From assembly GCA_028673005.1 (NCBI GenBank), contig CM054117.1:52387870-52451869 (forward strand): 64,000 nucleotides of DNA, in the 5' to 3' direction. Under the pieces are notes generated by a model, which did not search any database, had not been told where the DNA came from, and saw nothing but the letters and a program-made list of their open reading frames with translations. Numbering within the stretch: the stretch's first letter is position 1; every line of letters starts with the position of its first letter. Positions 23,926 through 34,485 of this stretch are shown here, piece after piece. The position numbers and the translations under genes were made by a program. This DNA comes from Tanypteryx hageni (lineage: Eukaryota; Arthropoda; Insecta; Odonata; Petaluridae).

Positions 23926-24949
23926 TTAAGAAAATGGTCCTTATTTTACCGAGCCTTGGCTGAAAATGATGCCTCCTCCCCATCCCATCCGCCGGTCGCC
24001 CCAAAGATGTTCGCGAGGAAAGAATAAATTCAGTGACTTCAAAAACATCTCTCTAATGGTCTCTTTTCATCAAATATGCTCACAGAGAGAGAGTGAGAGG
24101 TGTGGGAGTCGGTGGTGGAAGTGGTCGGTCGAGAGTTACACGATGAATTATCCAGCGGAGCAGCGGCGGCTACCGTACCCGCATTAGAGGAGGGGCATTT
24201 ATGAGACCAACGTTCTAATTCATGATATGGAGAAGACAACTTTTGTTTTGGAAAGGATCGGCCAGTCTGAGAATTAACGTTGCACGTTCGAGAAGAGAAG
24301 TCCTCGATGTTGATTTTGCATAGGATCAAAAGTGTTACCGACTTTTGTGTAGTGAGGTTCAGTTTTATCTCATCGGAGTTTTCTAATGGCTGGATTGTAT
24401 GATTACCATCATGCATAAATCGATTTTTTATTACTGGAGTCAACTAAATGAAGGCATTTTCAACTTACGTCCAATATCGCCACCCTAGTAAAAAGAAAAA
24501 TTATGAAAAAATCATCTTTTTCGGCTCATAATTCCTCGATGAATTTATTTTCATTGGTTCTTTATTCAGGACTATCGATGACTGATTCTCATGGCATTTC
24601 TTTTGCCTAACCACCACCAATCTGCTATAAATTTTTAAAATTCAATACATGGCTGAATTCCTAGTTATAATCGAATTCTGAATTCGCAGATTTTATATGA
24701 AGTTTTCTTAGATTATGTTTTATTTTTGCTTTATGTTGAATTTCATTCACATTCTGTAAGCAGCACAAAATGAAACTTGACGATATGCGCTAAGCGTTCT
24801 TTTTATACTCACAGGTAGGTAATACTCCACTACTTATGGCTGTTTTTGCTGATTAGTTGCTTAATGTTCATAGGATGTTTCTTTATTATCGATAAAATTC
24901 AATTATTAATCGATTTTTTATTTACGATTCTATTACATTTCATATTATT
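23926..24949. other. Intronic stretch, nothing recognised
   Basis: A short GC-rich section at 23960-24200 is followed by AT-rich DNA. No recognisable gene. Confidence 0.4.
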
Positions 24950-25623
24950 ACTTTCTCCATACGAAGTATAGGCGAAAGTATTGTTTTCATGAAAAAAATC
25001 GACTTCGATATTTCAACGGAAATACACGTTTTGAGGTCCCCTGAACATGTTCTGACCATTTTCTCGATGTCTGTGTGCATGTAATAGCTTTGTTGTGGGT
25101 GATCTAACTCAAAAACTATTAATCAGGTCAACGCGAAATTTTATATATTATATTTTTGTTAAAGGAAAAAGTGTTGATTAGTTTTTGGTAAAGATCGGTC
25201 AAACAAAAGTGGGTGTTTACTCTTGTCACTTATCCGTTAGTTTTAAATATTTGCTTTAGTATTTGATGTATGTAAAAATGTACCGGGATAAAAGTTGTAG
25301 AAAATTTAATTTTCTACAACCTTTGTTTGAAACATTTCCCATATAATGTATTGTTTAAGAGATATATTATATTTTTAGCTGGCACCACCACGCCACCTAC
25401 CGACGACTATTGTTAACAATTGACGCTTGGTTACATCTAAGTAACGCTCCTTTTTCTTTTCTTAATTGTTGGAGCTTTTTTGGCTATATCCAATATCAGA
25501 AGGCTGTGGTTTGAATTTATTTCTGTGCTTATCAAGTCTAAAATTTTCTCGCAGTTTCTTAAAATATTTATTATTATGTAACCTATTTGGAATTTTTAGA
25601 AATATTATAGATATGGAGAAAGT
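24950..25623 (+). mobile_element. Repeat family A, copy 2 (HINE-like) with a replaced segment
   Basis: It has the same termini as copy 1 (ACTTTCTCCATA at 24950-24961, TATGGAGAAAGT at 25612-25623) and the same internal order. From about 25468 to 25611, however, the ~65 bp found in the other two copies is replaced by ~145 bp of unrelated sequence. The right end is followed by CATGTGGTGGCCACATGAG, homologous to the flank of the other copies. Confidence 0.8.
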
Positions 25624-25649
25624 CATGTGGTGGCCACATGAGATTTTTT

Positions 25650-28370
25650 TATAGCAAAACTATTGTTGGATTAATTTTCTCCCTAAGAAGTGGCGATATT
25701 CACTATCACGAGCAGACACAAACGTTACCTCTCCTTCGCTAAGAAAAACTATTTGTTAATCATGCAAATTCTGTGGCGACAAATTTTCATTTCATGGTAT
25801 GTAATACAGATATCAACTTAATACCTTTTTACTATTATTTAAAAGTGAAACGGGTCATAATATTTCATTTTTTCATCGTTATGGGTCAGCTATTAAATAT
25901 TGAAGATGGCTTTCTTCTTTATAGGGAAAAATCGGATAGATAAAATTCATTCCTCATCAGTTGTGTCCGTCTCTTTTAAACTGGATTTTTCTGTAGGATA
26001 ATGGAACGGGAGAGATTTTCTGCGAACGTTGTCTTGCAAAAGTCTCATAAAATTCTTCAATTTTCTCTCAATAGTTTAAATTAAGGATCGATCACCCGTC
26101 TTCTGCATTTCGTGAGTCACAATTCCGCCTTTTTTTAGGGACCCTTCAGATCCCGTCGCGCGAATGTAATTTTCGAATGAATGTCTGTGGTTTTAGAATT
26201 TGATAACATCATCTCCGTTTGGATTTTCGATTCGTCCCATCAAAATAATACCGTCGACGCCTCATCAACTGTTAATGACGATCGCAGAGTTTGCAGGCTG
26301 AAAAATTCACAGGGTTTCCTGCTTGGCAAAAAAATATAACGTGAATAAAAATAAGGGATGGATAGGCCATTTGTCCGGGTTATTGTGGGACCGCTTCGAA
26401 TATTCAGTTTTCAATCTCGGGCTTGACAACGTATCTACGCGATGAAAAATGAATGATCTGTGCGATTCTTTGCAACTAAAGCGCTGGAAAAAAATTGTGC
26501 CTATTTCGAAATAGGCAATGTTTGATTACCTTCGGATCGTGTTTTTCGGCGGCGATGGGGATGAGGATTTTATAAAATTATTCGCTAAATTTCAACCTTT
26601 TAATCTGGAAGGTTGTGTTAATTTATTTGCTTTAAAAAAGCACGTTTCTGAGTGTTTGAACCTCATACGAGTGAACTCGTTAAATACTAGGCTAGGCCAG
26701 TTACACGAATCATAAGTACTAGTGAATTGTACCAAGTGAACTAAATTTTATAGATTTAAATCATAATAAATCCAGCAAGTAAAACATTACATGAAATTTT
26801 ACCTTACGTTAACTTATCTAATTCTTTCATTGCCCGAAAAAATTTGTTGTCTTTGAACCTTGCGGGTGGTTTTGGGACCAAGAGTAAATTTCACTACCAG
26901 ATAGTTTTCAAATATTAGTCATTTCTTTCCAACACGTCAAATCAGTATGTATAAAACTTGTGACATAGACAAAAAAGTGCGCGACCAAGCGTTAGAGTCA
27001 GTAAAATTTTATCATTTATTATCTGTGAATTTTAAAGTCTAACGATAGTTTTATTTTTGAAATCCAGATGAGGATTATAGAATCTTTCAGTAAATACATA
27101 TCGTTATCTTAGAAGCAGTTTCAGATGTTTTAAAATGTCGCTTCGTTGAATAATTTATAAGATTATAAGATCGCTTACAGTTCGCCGCAGAAGTGAACCT
27201 GTTTTCCCAATCCTTTCTTTAAAGAAATCGAGATGGAGCAACGGGAGTGGCAGCCACACCCTAAAAACGCCGCAATTTTCCCTCTCTTTGTTTTGGCGTG
27301 TATGCCCGACATTATATCTCACAAAAATCAGTCAAGTTTACGAGATGAAAGAGGCGGAAAGAACGACGGACGGACAGAGGAGTTCCTTTTTATGGGTTCA
27401 CCTCGTGGACTGCGTGAGTAGAGAGAAAGGTTAAGCTTAATGAAGGAAGGCATGACGTAATCAGAAAGAATGGCGAAAGCTAAAGAGCATCTGATAGGAA
27501 ATGTAAATCACGAGGGATTAAAAGAAAATAAGATTAAGCAGCGGCTTTAAATTACGAATTGTATATCCTATCAGCAGCAACGGTCGGCGGTATAAATTCC
27601 GCATGGATCATTACTACTAGTAGGCGTTAATATGATTTATTCTCTATTAAAATTAGATGTAATCATCAGTCAAAAAGAGTAACAGGAGTATTTATAGATA
27701 ATATCTTTTTTCCCCGAGAGCTTGTCCATACACGAATAACCGAATAAGTGCATTTTTAATGAGTAAATTCGGAAACGACGCCCCTTTGAAATTATTATAC
27801 GTTCGCTCGGATATCGCATTCCGCACGCCCTTCTCCTGGTGAAGTTCTTTTTCGTTTTATGAATATTAAATTCCGACGGGCGGATCGATGGATTCGTGTC
27901 GCAATATTGGATAAATTGGAGCATTTGGTCGTCCATTGAGAGCTGAATCCGTTCTGACTGATTGGTTTAGGACAAATTAATTGCTCTCGCTGTTGGATGA
28001 TGAATCTCTTCGGCGCGTCAATCTCTCCTCTTTATGGTTTAAGTCGAACGTTTTGGACGCGCGAATTATAAATTTATTTCTCTCTCTCAAAACCTACCGT
28101 TGGAGATTTGTCTCTGTCGTTTCCGTATCAATCTCTATCGAGTTTTTCTAAACGCTACATGTCTTTTGAGAACTTTTTTGAAAAACAAAAACTTGCTTTC
28201 CGCTTGTCTTAACTTCCATGTAGACGATGCACAGAATACGAATAGGCGATGTGAGAGAGATCGAATTTGTGAGAACATGGCACAGTGATGTTTTGTTCTG
28301 TCTGTCTGTCCGTCTTTCTGTTCTTCTGGACGGACGATGTCTGCTGAAGAAATAAAACTCTCAAAATCAA
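25650..28370. other. AT-rich intronic stretch, nothing recognised
   Basis: Contains an 18-bp perfect palindrome (GCCTATTTCGAAATAGGC, 26499-26516), a short GTCT/GTCC tract near 28298-28335 and no recognisable gene. A frame at 27233-27421 ends near a good splice-donor-like CGTGAGT but matches nothing known. Confidence 0.4.
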
Positions 28371-29349
28371 GGGTGAAAAGAGAGGGTTGCGAGACACGGT
28401 GAAACAATACAGTAGTAAATAAACAAAAACTCCTTCACCGTAGAGAGGAAGAGAATACTCGCACTCACGCTGCAGGTTGCTGGTAAACACCGTCGCAGGA
28501 CCTAAGTGAAAAGGAGACACACGCAAAAACATACAAAAGCCACTCACACAGTAAACTCGAACCAGAAATTGAAACTAGACACCGATGTTGCGACCCCCAT
28601 CTCTCTCCTACACTAGGGTGACTAGATTCTTAGGAAGCAACACGATCTGAACAAGAAAATCCGGGACATAATCGGAAAAAATTCGGGAAAACCTGAATGT
28701 TCGTGTCTTTTTAATTGTAATTAAAAGTAAAAAAGCTTCGCAAATACAGAGCGCAATTTTGTTCAATGTATTAACAAATAATTTTAATTTAATGAATATG
28801 TAAAAAATCTTACAACACAATATATCACGATTTATAGGTAGCAATTACTTTCAGAACAAAAGATAAAGTTATATGTATATAGCCTCCTCCAATCATCAAC
28901 CTCCCCACATCACCCTGTCATTCCCCGCCCAGAGTGTCACTCTCAGTTACTCTATCGCTGTAGAAGGGCATAGGCCCGATAAGCTTGCGTGTTTTTTGTG
29001 TTCGTGTGTTCAACGTGTCTCTTCGACGCCCCCAGCAGCCTGCCAACTTGGTCCCCAACTTGGTAAGTGTCCGCTGGGCTTCTTTCAACACCTTGTTGCC
29101 ACCCTCATCACTACCTTTTAATTTCCTTAAGTTCATATATATATATATGTGTATATAAGTGACATAGATGATAAAATAACACTATATGGCTTCTATTTCA
29201 TTTTATATAAGTTTATATATAATTTTTCAATAATTTTTTAAACTACGCCTGCCTGGCTCATTCAAATTTTCATAATTTTTAATCATCGAATAAAAAACTT
29301 GAAAATTCATATAAATAACAGATGAGACTACGGCGAGTGAAACTATGAC

Positions 29350-29529
29350 CTGAAGAGTCGACTCCGACCGTAAACAAACAAAGGATTTAGCGAGAAGAAC
29401 CAGGCGCTAAATACGTATTTCGAGAGCCAAACTCTCATCATCAGTAGCTTGGCTCTCGAAATACGTATTTAGCGCTTGGTTCTTCCCGCTAAATCCTTTG
29501 TTTGTTTACGGTCGTAGTCGACTCTTCAG
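29350..29529. repeat. 81-bp inverted repeat with an 18-nt loop
   Basis: 29350-29430 and 29449-29529 are inverted copies with only a few mismatches; blocks include CCGTAAACAAACAAAGGATT, GCTAAATACGTATTTCGAG and their complements. The loop is CATCATCAG-containing sequence that, on the minus strand, supplies the hammerhead-like core at 29406-29448. Confidence 0.9.
29406..29448 (-). ncRNA. Hammerhead-ribozyme-like motif (minus strand)
   Basis: Read on the minus strand: helix I 5' strand GCTA (29448-29445), core CTGATGA (29444-29438), an extra T, helix II GAGAG-TTTGG-CTCTC (29436-29422), core GAA (29421-29419), helix III AT-ACGT-AT (29418-29411), unpaired T as the cleavage-site base (29410), and helix I 3' strand TAGC (29409-29406), which pairs with GCTA. 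The order and conserved residues are those of a hammerhead with a very short helix III, as reported for Penelope-like elements and animal retrozymes. The extra T before helix II and the weak helix III make activity uncertain. Confidence 0.5.
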
Positions 29530-29955
29530 ATCATTGAAAATCAATATTTAATTTAAACACATAATATAATGGTATTGATTGTTTTAAATTAAAGGCTTTT
29601 TTGTTTGTCAGTTCATATAAAATTTATTTTTGAAACTTTCTTTCCACATGTGCCTGAAACACAAACCAAAAGACACAATTTCTTCATCTCTGTGGTCTTC
29701 TCTTAAATTTCAATGTCAAAAAATAGAAATACCACAGATCATACCAAGATTTAATAAGCAAGTTTTGTATTAACCAATATAATGTGATTCTGATTAATCA
29801 CATGATATTTTTGCAGCGAGAAGATTTCGTGAGGCAAAAACAAAAAATCCGGGACAAATGGGTGTCCCGAAGAATTTAATCGGAACAGCGGGACGTTAAG
29901 TCAAACTCCGGGACAGTCCCGGAATTTCCGGTACGTCTGATCACCCTATCCCCAC

Positions 29956-30000
29956 ACTACTGAAGATGACAGCTTAGCTGTCGAAACATCGGTGTCTAGT
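29956..30000 (+). ncRNA. Hammerhead-ribozyme-like motif (plus strand)
   Basis: Helix I 5' strand ACTA (29956-29959), core CTGAAGA (29960-29966, variable base N7 = A), an extra T (29967), helix II GACAGC-TTA-GCTGTC (29968-29982), core GAA (29983-29985), helix III ACA-TCGG-TGT (29986-29995), C17 at 29996 giving the favoured GTC triplet, and helix I 3' strand TAGT (29997-30000), which pairs with ACTA. All conserved catalytic-core bases are present apart from the inserted T. Cleavage would be expected after 29996. It lies at the start of the right foldback arm. Confidence 0.55.
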
Positions 30001-30167
30001 TTCAATTTTTGGTTCGAGTTAACTGTGTGAATGGCTTTTTTTATGTTTCTGCGTGTGCGTGTGTCTCCTTTTGACTTAGGTCCTGCGACGGTGTTTACCA
30101 GCAACCTGCAGCGTGAGTGTGAGTATTCTCTTCCTTTCTACGGTGAAGGAGTTTTTGTTTATTTACT

Positions 30168-30509
30168 AAATCAAGGTTCTCAGACTTAGACTACATGCGG
30201 GACGAATTGATAAATTTAAAATAGGTGGTGGGCCGCATGAAATAATAACTTCTAAGCATTTTGTTGAAACATGACTAGAAATGGTATATGCTTTAATTAA
30301 GAACAAATTATCTTATAATTCCTACTTATGGAAAATCGATCTACTCTTTCATACCTCTTTGCCTCTTTGGTAAAACCTAATAGAAACTATGTTTTGAGAG
30401 CTATGAGGGGGCAGGGTATGAAGTGTAAAAGAATCGACTGTAAACTCCAACTCTTAGAGAAGTTTGAAATCCTAGAATTTCTTGAGGATGCATGTGTCGT
30501 AGTTATACG
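30168..30509. other. Intronic stretch, possible degraded hAT end
   Basis: The segment at 30174-30240 has hAT-like end words (CAAGGTTCTCAGACT, GGTGGGCCGCATGA) but no matching right end was found. No gene. Confidence 0.3.
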
Positions 30510-30757
30510 CAGGGCCGGGAGAAGACATTTTTGCGCCCAAGGCAAAGTTTTAAAATTACGCCCCTCTCCTAATGAAAGTATACGTACGGTACACAATTTT
30601 ATTTCTGAAAACTAGTTTATTTACAATTTAGAGGTAAAATAGAATCCACCAAATATAGTTTATAATATAAAACGTTAAGAGTTCAACTTGTCATTTGTCG
30701 ATCCCCAAAGTGTAACGCGCCCTAGGCGGGTGCATCGCTGGCCTAGTCCTTGCTCTG
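30510..30757. mobile_element. Short hAT-like MITE
   Basis: Starts CAGGGCCGG, has TTTGCGCCCAAGG near the left and GCGCCCTAGGCGGG near the right, and ends ...CCTTGCTCTG, whose complement begins CAGAGCAAGG. This is the pattern of a common hAT MITE (CAGRGCCGG termini with GCGCCC subterminal words). The flanking octamers do not match well, so the exact borders are uncertain. Confidence 0.45.
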
Positions 30758-30924
30758 GTGATAATCAGAATAAGGGTATCTCGTAGTGTACAAAATAATA
30801 CATTGAAATAACCGCTATAGCGGAGAGTAAATGGCGGGGTTTGTTTGCATGAAATTTCTGGCTAATCAACCTCTTGGATTATTATAGCCATTACTCCTTC
30901 CACACCGAACACACACACAAGGGA

Positions 30925-31160
30925 GGAGGGAAACCCGGTGCCGGCATTAACCTACTCTGTACGAAGAGTAGATACCTAGGGGGTCAACTGCTTAACGTAC
31001 CTTCCAAAGGACTGAACGCTGACTTGCGAGGTCTCTTCAAATTACACAAGTAGGGAATGGGACGATCCCAGGTAGAAAAGTCCGACCTCAGACGGATTCT
31101 AACTTGAAACCGCTGCGTGGAAGGCCAATGCTCTAACCGCTCTGCCACCGCCACCCCGAA
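30925..31160 (-). mobile_element. tRNA-derived SINE copy
   Basis: Shares with the copy at 34175-34485 the blocks CCGGTGCCGGC, TGCTTAACGT, GGAC.GAACGCTGACTT and the reverse tRNA-like head ending TCTAACCGCTCTGCCACCGCC. It is transcribed, if at all, leftward from the head. Confidence 0.65.
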
Positions 31161-32045
31161 ATGGCGGGTGCTTTTATTTTATTTATTATTTTCATGTTAA
31201 ATATTTTGCTGCCTATTCTTATAAATAAAAAATGTATATATTCATGAACATTGTATACTTTTAACCGTGTAATTACAATTTTCATCAATTCTCTTTCCGT
31301 GTGATTCACTACGGAAACCATTAGGTGGACTGACTCTTAACAGGAACGACAATTAAATATAAAAATAATTCCTTTTATATTTTAATAAGTCCCGCGACCT
31401 TTAAAAATAAAATAAAATCCTGCTTAAATATTGCATAATATTCTCATTTAGTTTCCTTTCACAGAGAGATGAAATACATAGCGGTCTAATAAAAACACGC
31501 GAAGTTGTCAAGCTTTACGCTTTTAAGTCAAAGACACCGAGGGGGGTATGACCTTTTTAACTCTGATTTATTTAATGTAGAATAATGTCGCAGATTGAAT
31601 AGCAGCTCGATTTTGAAAAAGTCGTGTTACTCTACGAGCGTGCGAATTACTTCCTCAGATAAATTTAATTTCGTTGGCATTTTTTCCCATAGTGGCAAGA
31701 GTCTCATAGCGACAAAAGAGACATAGAGAGAGAGACAGAGAAAAATGCATCGTTAGTTTCGCAATTAAGGACTCGTGCGTTGCGGGGGAAGCGTCGGAAT
31801 AAAATTTGAGCAGTCCAAAAAAAAACGGAAAAAGTTCGCCCCCAAGCCACAGACTCTCAGAAATGGAAAGGGAAAATTTTTCTCAAGTGTAATTAATAAA
31901 CGTTTGGAGTGGTATTTTTTTTCGTGCGAGTTTCTCTCGTTATGGCATACTACTGCGAATAGAATTTCCGCACCAGCGTTAAGTCAAAGTGCGTCCTATA
32001 CGTAGTCGTTCCTGATCCAATCCACTCACTCGATCATCTTCTTCA
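31161..32045. other. Intronic stretch, nothing recognised
   Basis: AT-rich DNA, then a mixed section at 31690-32010. A 76-codon frame (31775-32005) matches no family known to me. Confidence 0.4.
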
Positions 32046-32530
32046 ACTACCTTTCATCTTCTCCACTTTTCTCTCCTCCTTTCCCTTTCCTACTTTCCCT
32101 CTCTTCCCCATCTCTCTCCACTTCTCTCTTCTCCTTCCCCCTTCCTCCCCATCTCTCTCCACTTCTCTCTCTTTTCCCTCTCATTCTCCCTCTCTCTCCA
32201 CTTCTCTCTCCTTTCCCTCTCACCCCCCCTCTCTCTCTACTTCTCTCTCCTCCCCATCTCTCTCCACTTCTCTCTCCCCCATCTCTCTCCACTTCTCTCT
32301 CTTTCCCCATCTCTCTCCACTTCTCTCTCTTCCCCCATCTCTCTCCACTTCTCTCTCCTCCTTTCCCTCTCCTCCCCATCTCTCTCCACTTCTCTTCTTT
32401 CCCTCTCATTCCCCTCTCTCTACACTTCTCTCTCCCCCCCCTCTCTCCACTTCTCTCTCACTCTCTCTCCCTCACTCAGTCTCTCCATCTCCCTTTCTCT
32501 CTCTTCGCCGTCAATAAACTCCTTTGTATG
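32046..32530 (+). repeat. CT minisatellite (CTCTCTCCACTTCTCTCT units)
   Basis: At least ten near-identical occurrences of CTCTCTCCACTTCTCTCT are separated by short variable CT spacers, a degenerate minisatellite rather than a plain microsatellite. The complementary frame (120 codons, GERSGERW-like repeats) is an artefact of the repeat. Confidence 0.9.
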
Positions 32531-33789
32531 TCTGTCTCTTTGTCTCTTTCCCTCCCTCCTCTCCCTATCCCCTGTCCCTTACTCCATCTACCTTCCTCTC
32601 CCTCTTCTAATTTCTCATACTCTATCTAATTTTCTCATCCTCTTTTTCCCTTTAAACTTCTCCCCTCTTTCTCCTTATTTCCTATAGTTATCTCTAGTTC
32701 TTTTCAGACTTTTTCTGTCGTGTATTTCTCCACGCTCCCTCCCTTTCTACTTTTCCATTTCTCTTTTTCGTTTCTCTTTATCTTTCTTCCGCCCCTTACA
32801 TTTCCCCAACGCATTCTCGTTCTCTCTCTTCCCCTCAAATTCCCTTTCCTTTTTTCTCTCAATGCGATCTCCAGCTGGATGACGTCGTTATTTCATTTTC
32901 TGCAACGCTCCGTGACTGTCATGCGAATCAAAGTGTTCTGCGACAGTTCTCAGCACGTGCAACACGCATAAATTCGTCGCTCACGCAAGGGTCAGAATAT
33001 ACATTTTGGTGCTTGTAACTTTGGTGTCCGTTAAGAGAAAAAGTGAATTTATTTTCCTCTTATGTAAGAGAGCGCTTTATTATACATTTTGAAGGTTGTG
33101 AAGAAGTATGTATCTTATTTTGCTGGAGTATAAATCACGGAAATTTGTCGGGTCTGGTAAAATAATTAATTGATTAAATTTTATATGCTAATTTAAAATG
33201 AGTTTTAGTGATTTTTCAATATTCAAACCTGTTGTAACTTTCTCCCTGAGACATTTTGTGAATGAAAAATAGTCTTTATGAGTTATTTAATACAACAAAT
33301 AATATGAAATACTAAAAAATCAGTGTTGTTCACGATGGCTTTATTGGACTTTTTCTTGAGAAATAATTGTATCAAACTGTATTATGATTTTCAATTGAAA
33401 CCATACCAGAGAAAGTGAAACTTCTAATTTTCTCTCCTTTGAAATCAAGCAAGGAGAATATTTACGTGATCTGTGTGGTTGTAAGCACGTAACGTGATCA
33501 TGTTATCCTCGTAATTATTTGCAGGGTTAGCCATACCGCGCAATGCGTGATTTAAACCTAGCAGGTTAATGATTGCAAGAATGAACTAATTTTTCATGGC
33601 CCGCTTTTAAATATCTCTAAATTAATTATCAAATGGCTTAACAAGCTTGATCGAAAGTTGGGAGTAGTCTCCCATTCTTTTGAAAAATAAATCTTTCAAA
33701 ATATCCCAAAAAAGTTTATAATAACAAAGATAGCACCGTGTGTGGATTTTGTCATACAGAAAATAAGTAAAATGTTTCGTTTATGTAAG
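32531..33789. other. CT-rich, then AT-rich intronic stretch
   Basis: Pyrimidine-rich to about 32870, a brief CpG-containing section at 32870-32990, then AT-rich DNA. No gene recognised. Confidence 0.4.
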
Positions 33790-33845
33790 CCAGTGTTCCC
33801 GAGCTACGGCACGCGGGCCACATTCCCAGCCCATGAGTTTCGTAG
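33790..33845 (+). mobile_element. hAT-like left terminus, partner not found
   Basis: CAGTGTTCCCGAGCTACGGC followed by GCGGGCCAC resembles the CAGTGTTTCCCAACC...GCGGGCC left ends of hAT MITEs. I could not find the right end. Confidence 0.35.
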
Positions 33846-34174
33846 TCAACGGACACAATGTAACTTCAAATGACGATAAAAATTATAAAAGTAATAGTTT
33901 CCGTCTTTGACTCTCTATCTCTATAAAAGATAAATATCAAACAAATCCGGCAGTGCAGATATCAAATTTAACCATTTCTTTTCATTAAATTTTTATTCAA
34001 CTGGATTTTCGAATGCGCGCTACTCGCAGTAAGTGCAACAGTGAGTCATGAGGTCCTCTAAAAGCTTAGATCGAATACAAAAACAAAAAATATTGGGCCG
34101 TTTGAATGTACAGCAATACCCCTCTTAGCGCTCCGGATACGTTCCTGGAAAAGATACTAATGTATGTTCCCAGC

Positions 34175-34485
34175 TGATTCAACTCTTTCTACGAGCAATG
34201 GGTATGTAAGAGGTAGTGCAATGAATAGCCGGATAGCAAGGGAGAAGAAAAACCTGGTGCCGGCTTTTAGCCTGCTCTTAACGATGAGTACTAAGGGGCC
34301 CGACTGCTTAACGTCCCTTCCGAAGGACGGAACGCTGACTTTGCGCGGTCTCCTCTGTCACACAGACAGGGGGTCGGGCGACCTTGGAAAAATCCTACTT
34401 TAGCAGGATTCGTGCCCTCTGCCCTTTCGAGCAGTAGGTGAGTAGCAGCCAGCGTCCTAACCACTACACCACCGGCACCTCCCAA
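34175..34485 (-). mobile_element. tRNA-derived SINE copy (longest)
   Basis: Read leftward, it begins with a tRNA-like head: CCGGTGGTGTAGTGGTTAGG (box A region) and, ~55 bp on, GGCACGAATCCTGC (degenerate box B). It continues through conserved blocks AAGTCAGCGTTCCGTCC and ACGTTAAGCAG to the distal module GCTATTCATTGCACTACCTC. Related copies lie at 19340-19635, 30925-31160 and 55395-55465. Confidence 0.7.

Larger units (their letters stand above)
28614..29948. mobile_element. hAT-like non-autonomous element inside the foldback repeat
   Basis: The termini TAGGGTGACTAGAT (28614) and the inverted right end (reverse complement TAGGGTGATCAGACGTACC, ending 29948) are of the common hAT type. Subterminal CCGGGAC words are present at both ends (28660-28700; 29848-29930). 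The flanks TCCTACAC and TCCCCACAC are similar but not a perfect 8-bp duplication. No transposase is encoded. The middle holds an 81-bp inverted repeat (29350-29529). Confidence 0.6.
28414..30167. mobile_element. Foldback repeat (arms ~180 bp) split by a hAT-like insertion
   Basis: The left arm 28414-28589 and right arm 29985-30167 are inverted copies of each other with few differences. Shared blocks include GTTTTTGTTTATTTACT, CTGCAGCGTGAGTG, GTCCTGCGACGGTGTTTACC and CATCGGTGTCTAGTTTCAA, or their complements. Removing the hAT-like element at 28614-29948 leaves the arms separated by only ~60 bp, so the original was a foldback (snapback) unit. Another fragment of the same family is at 59776-59850. 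The right arm begins inside a hammerhead-like motif (29956-30000). Confidence 0.75.

Noticed and set aside
23314..24027. 237-codon open frame
   Set aside because: It lies over a CT-rich tract and encodes Ser/Leu/Phe/Pro runs; stop codons are simply absent from CT repeats.
27233..27421. 62-codon frame ending near a GTGAGT donor-like site
   Set aside because: No acceptor, no recognised domain, and no conserved-looking codon pattern.
29344..29390. A further CTGAAGA followed by a short stem (GTCG/CGAC) as a third hammerhead
   Set aside because: The sequence after the stem is GTAAAC, not GAA, and there is no partner for helix I, so the core is not met.
32047..32409. 120-codon minus-strand frame with GERSGERW-like repeats
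   Set aside because: It is the translation of the CT minisatellite on the opposite strand, with no other support.
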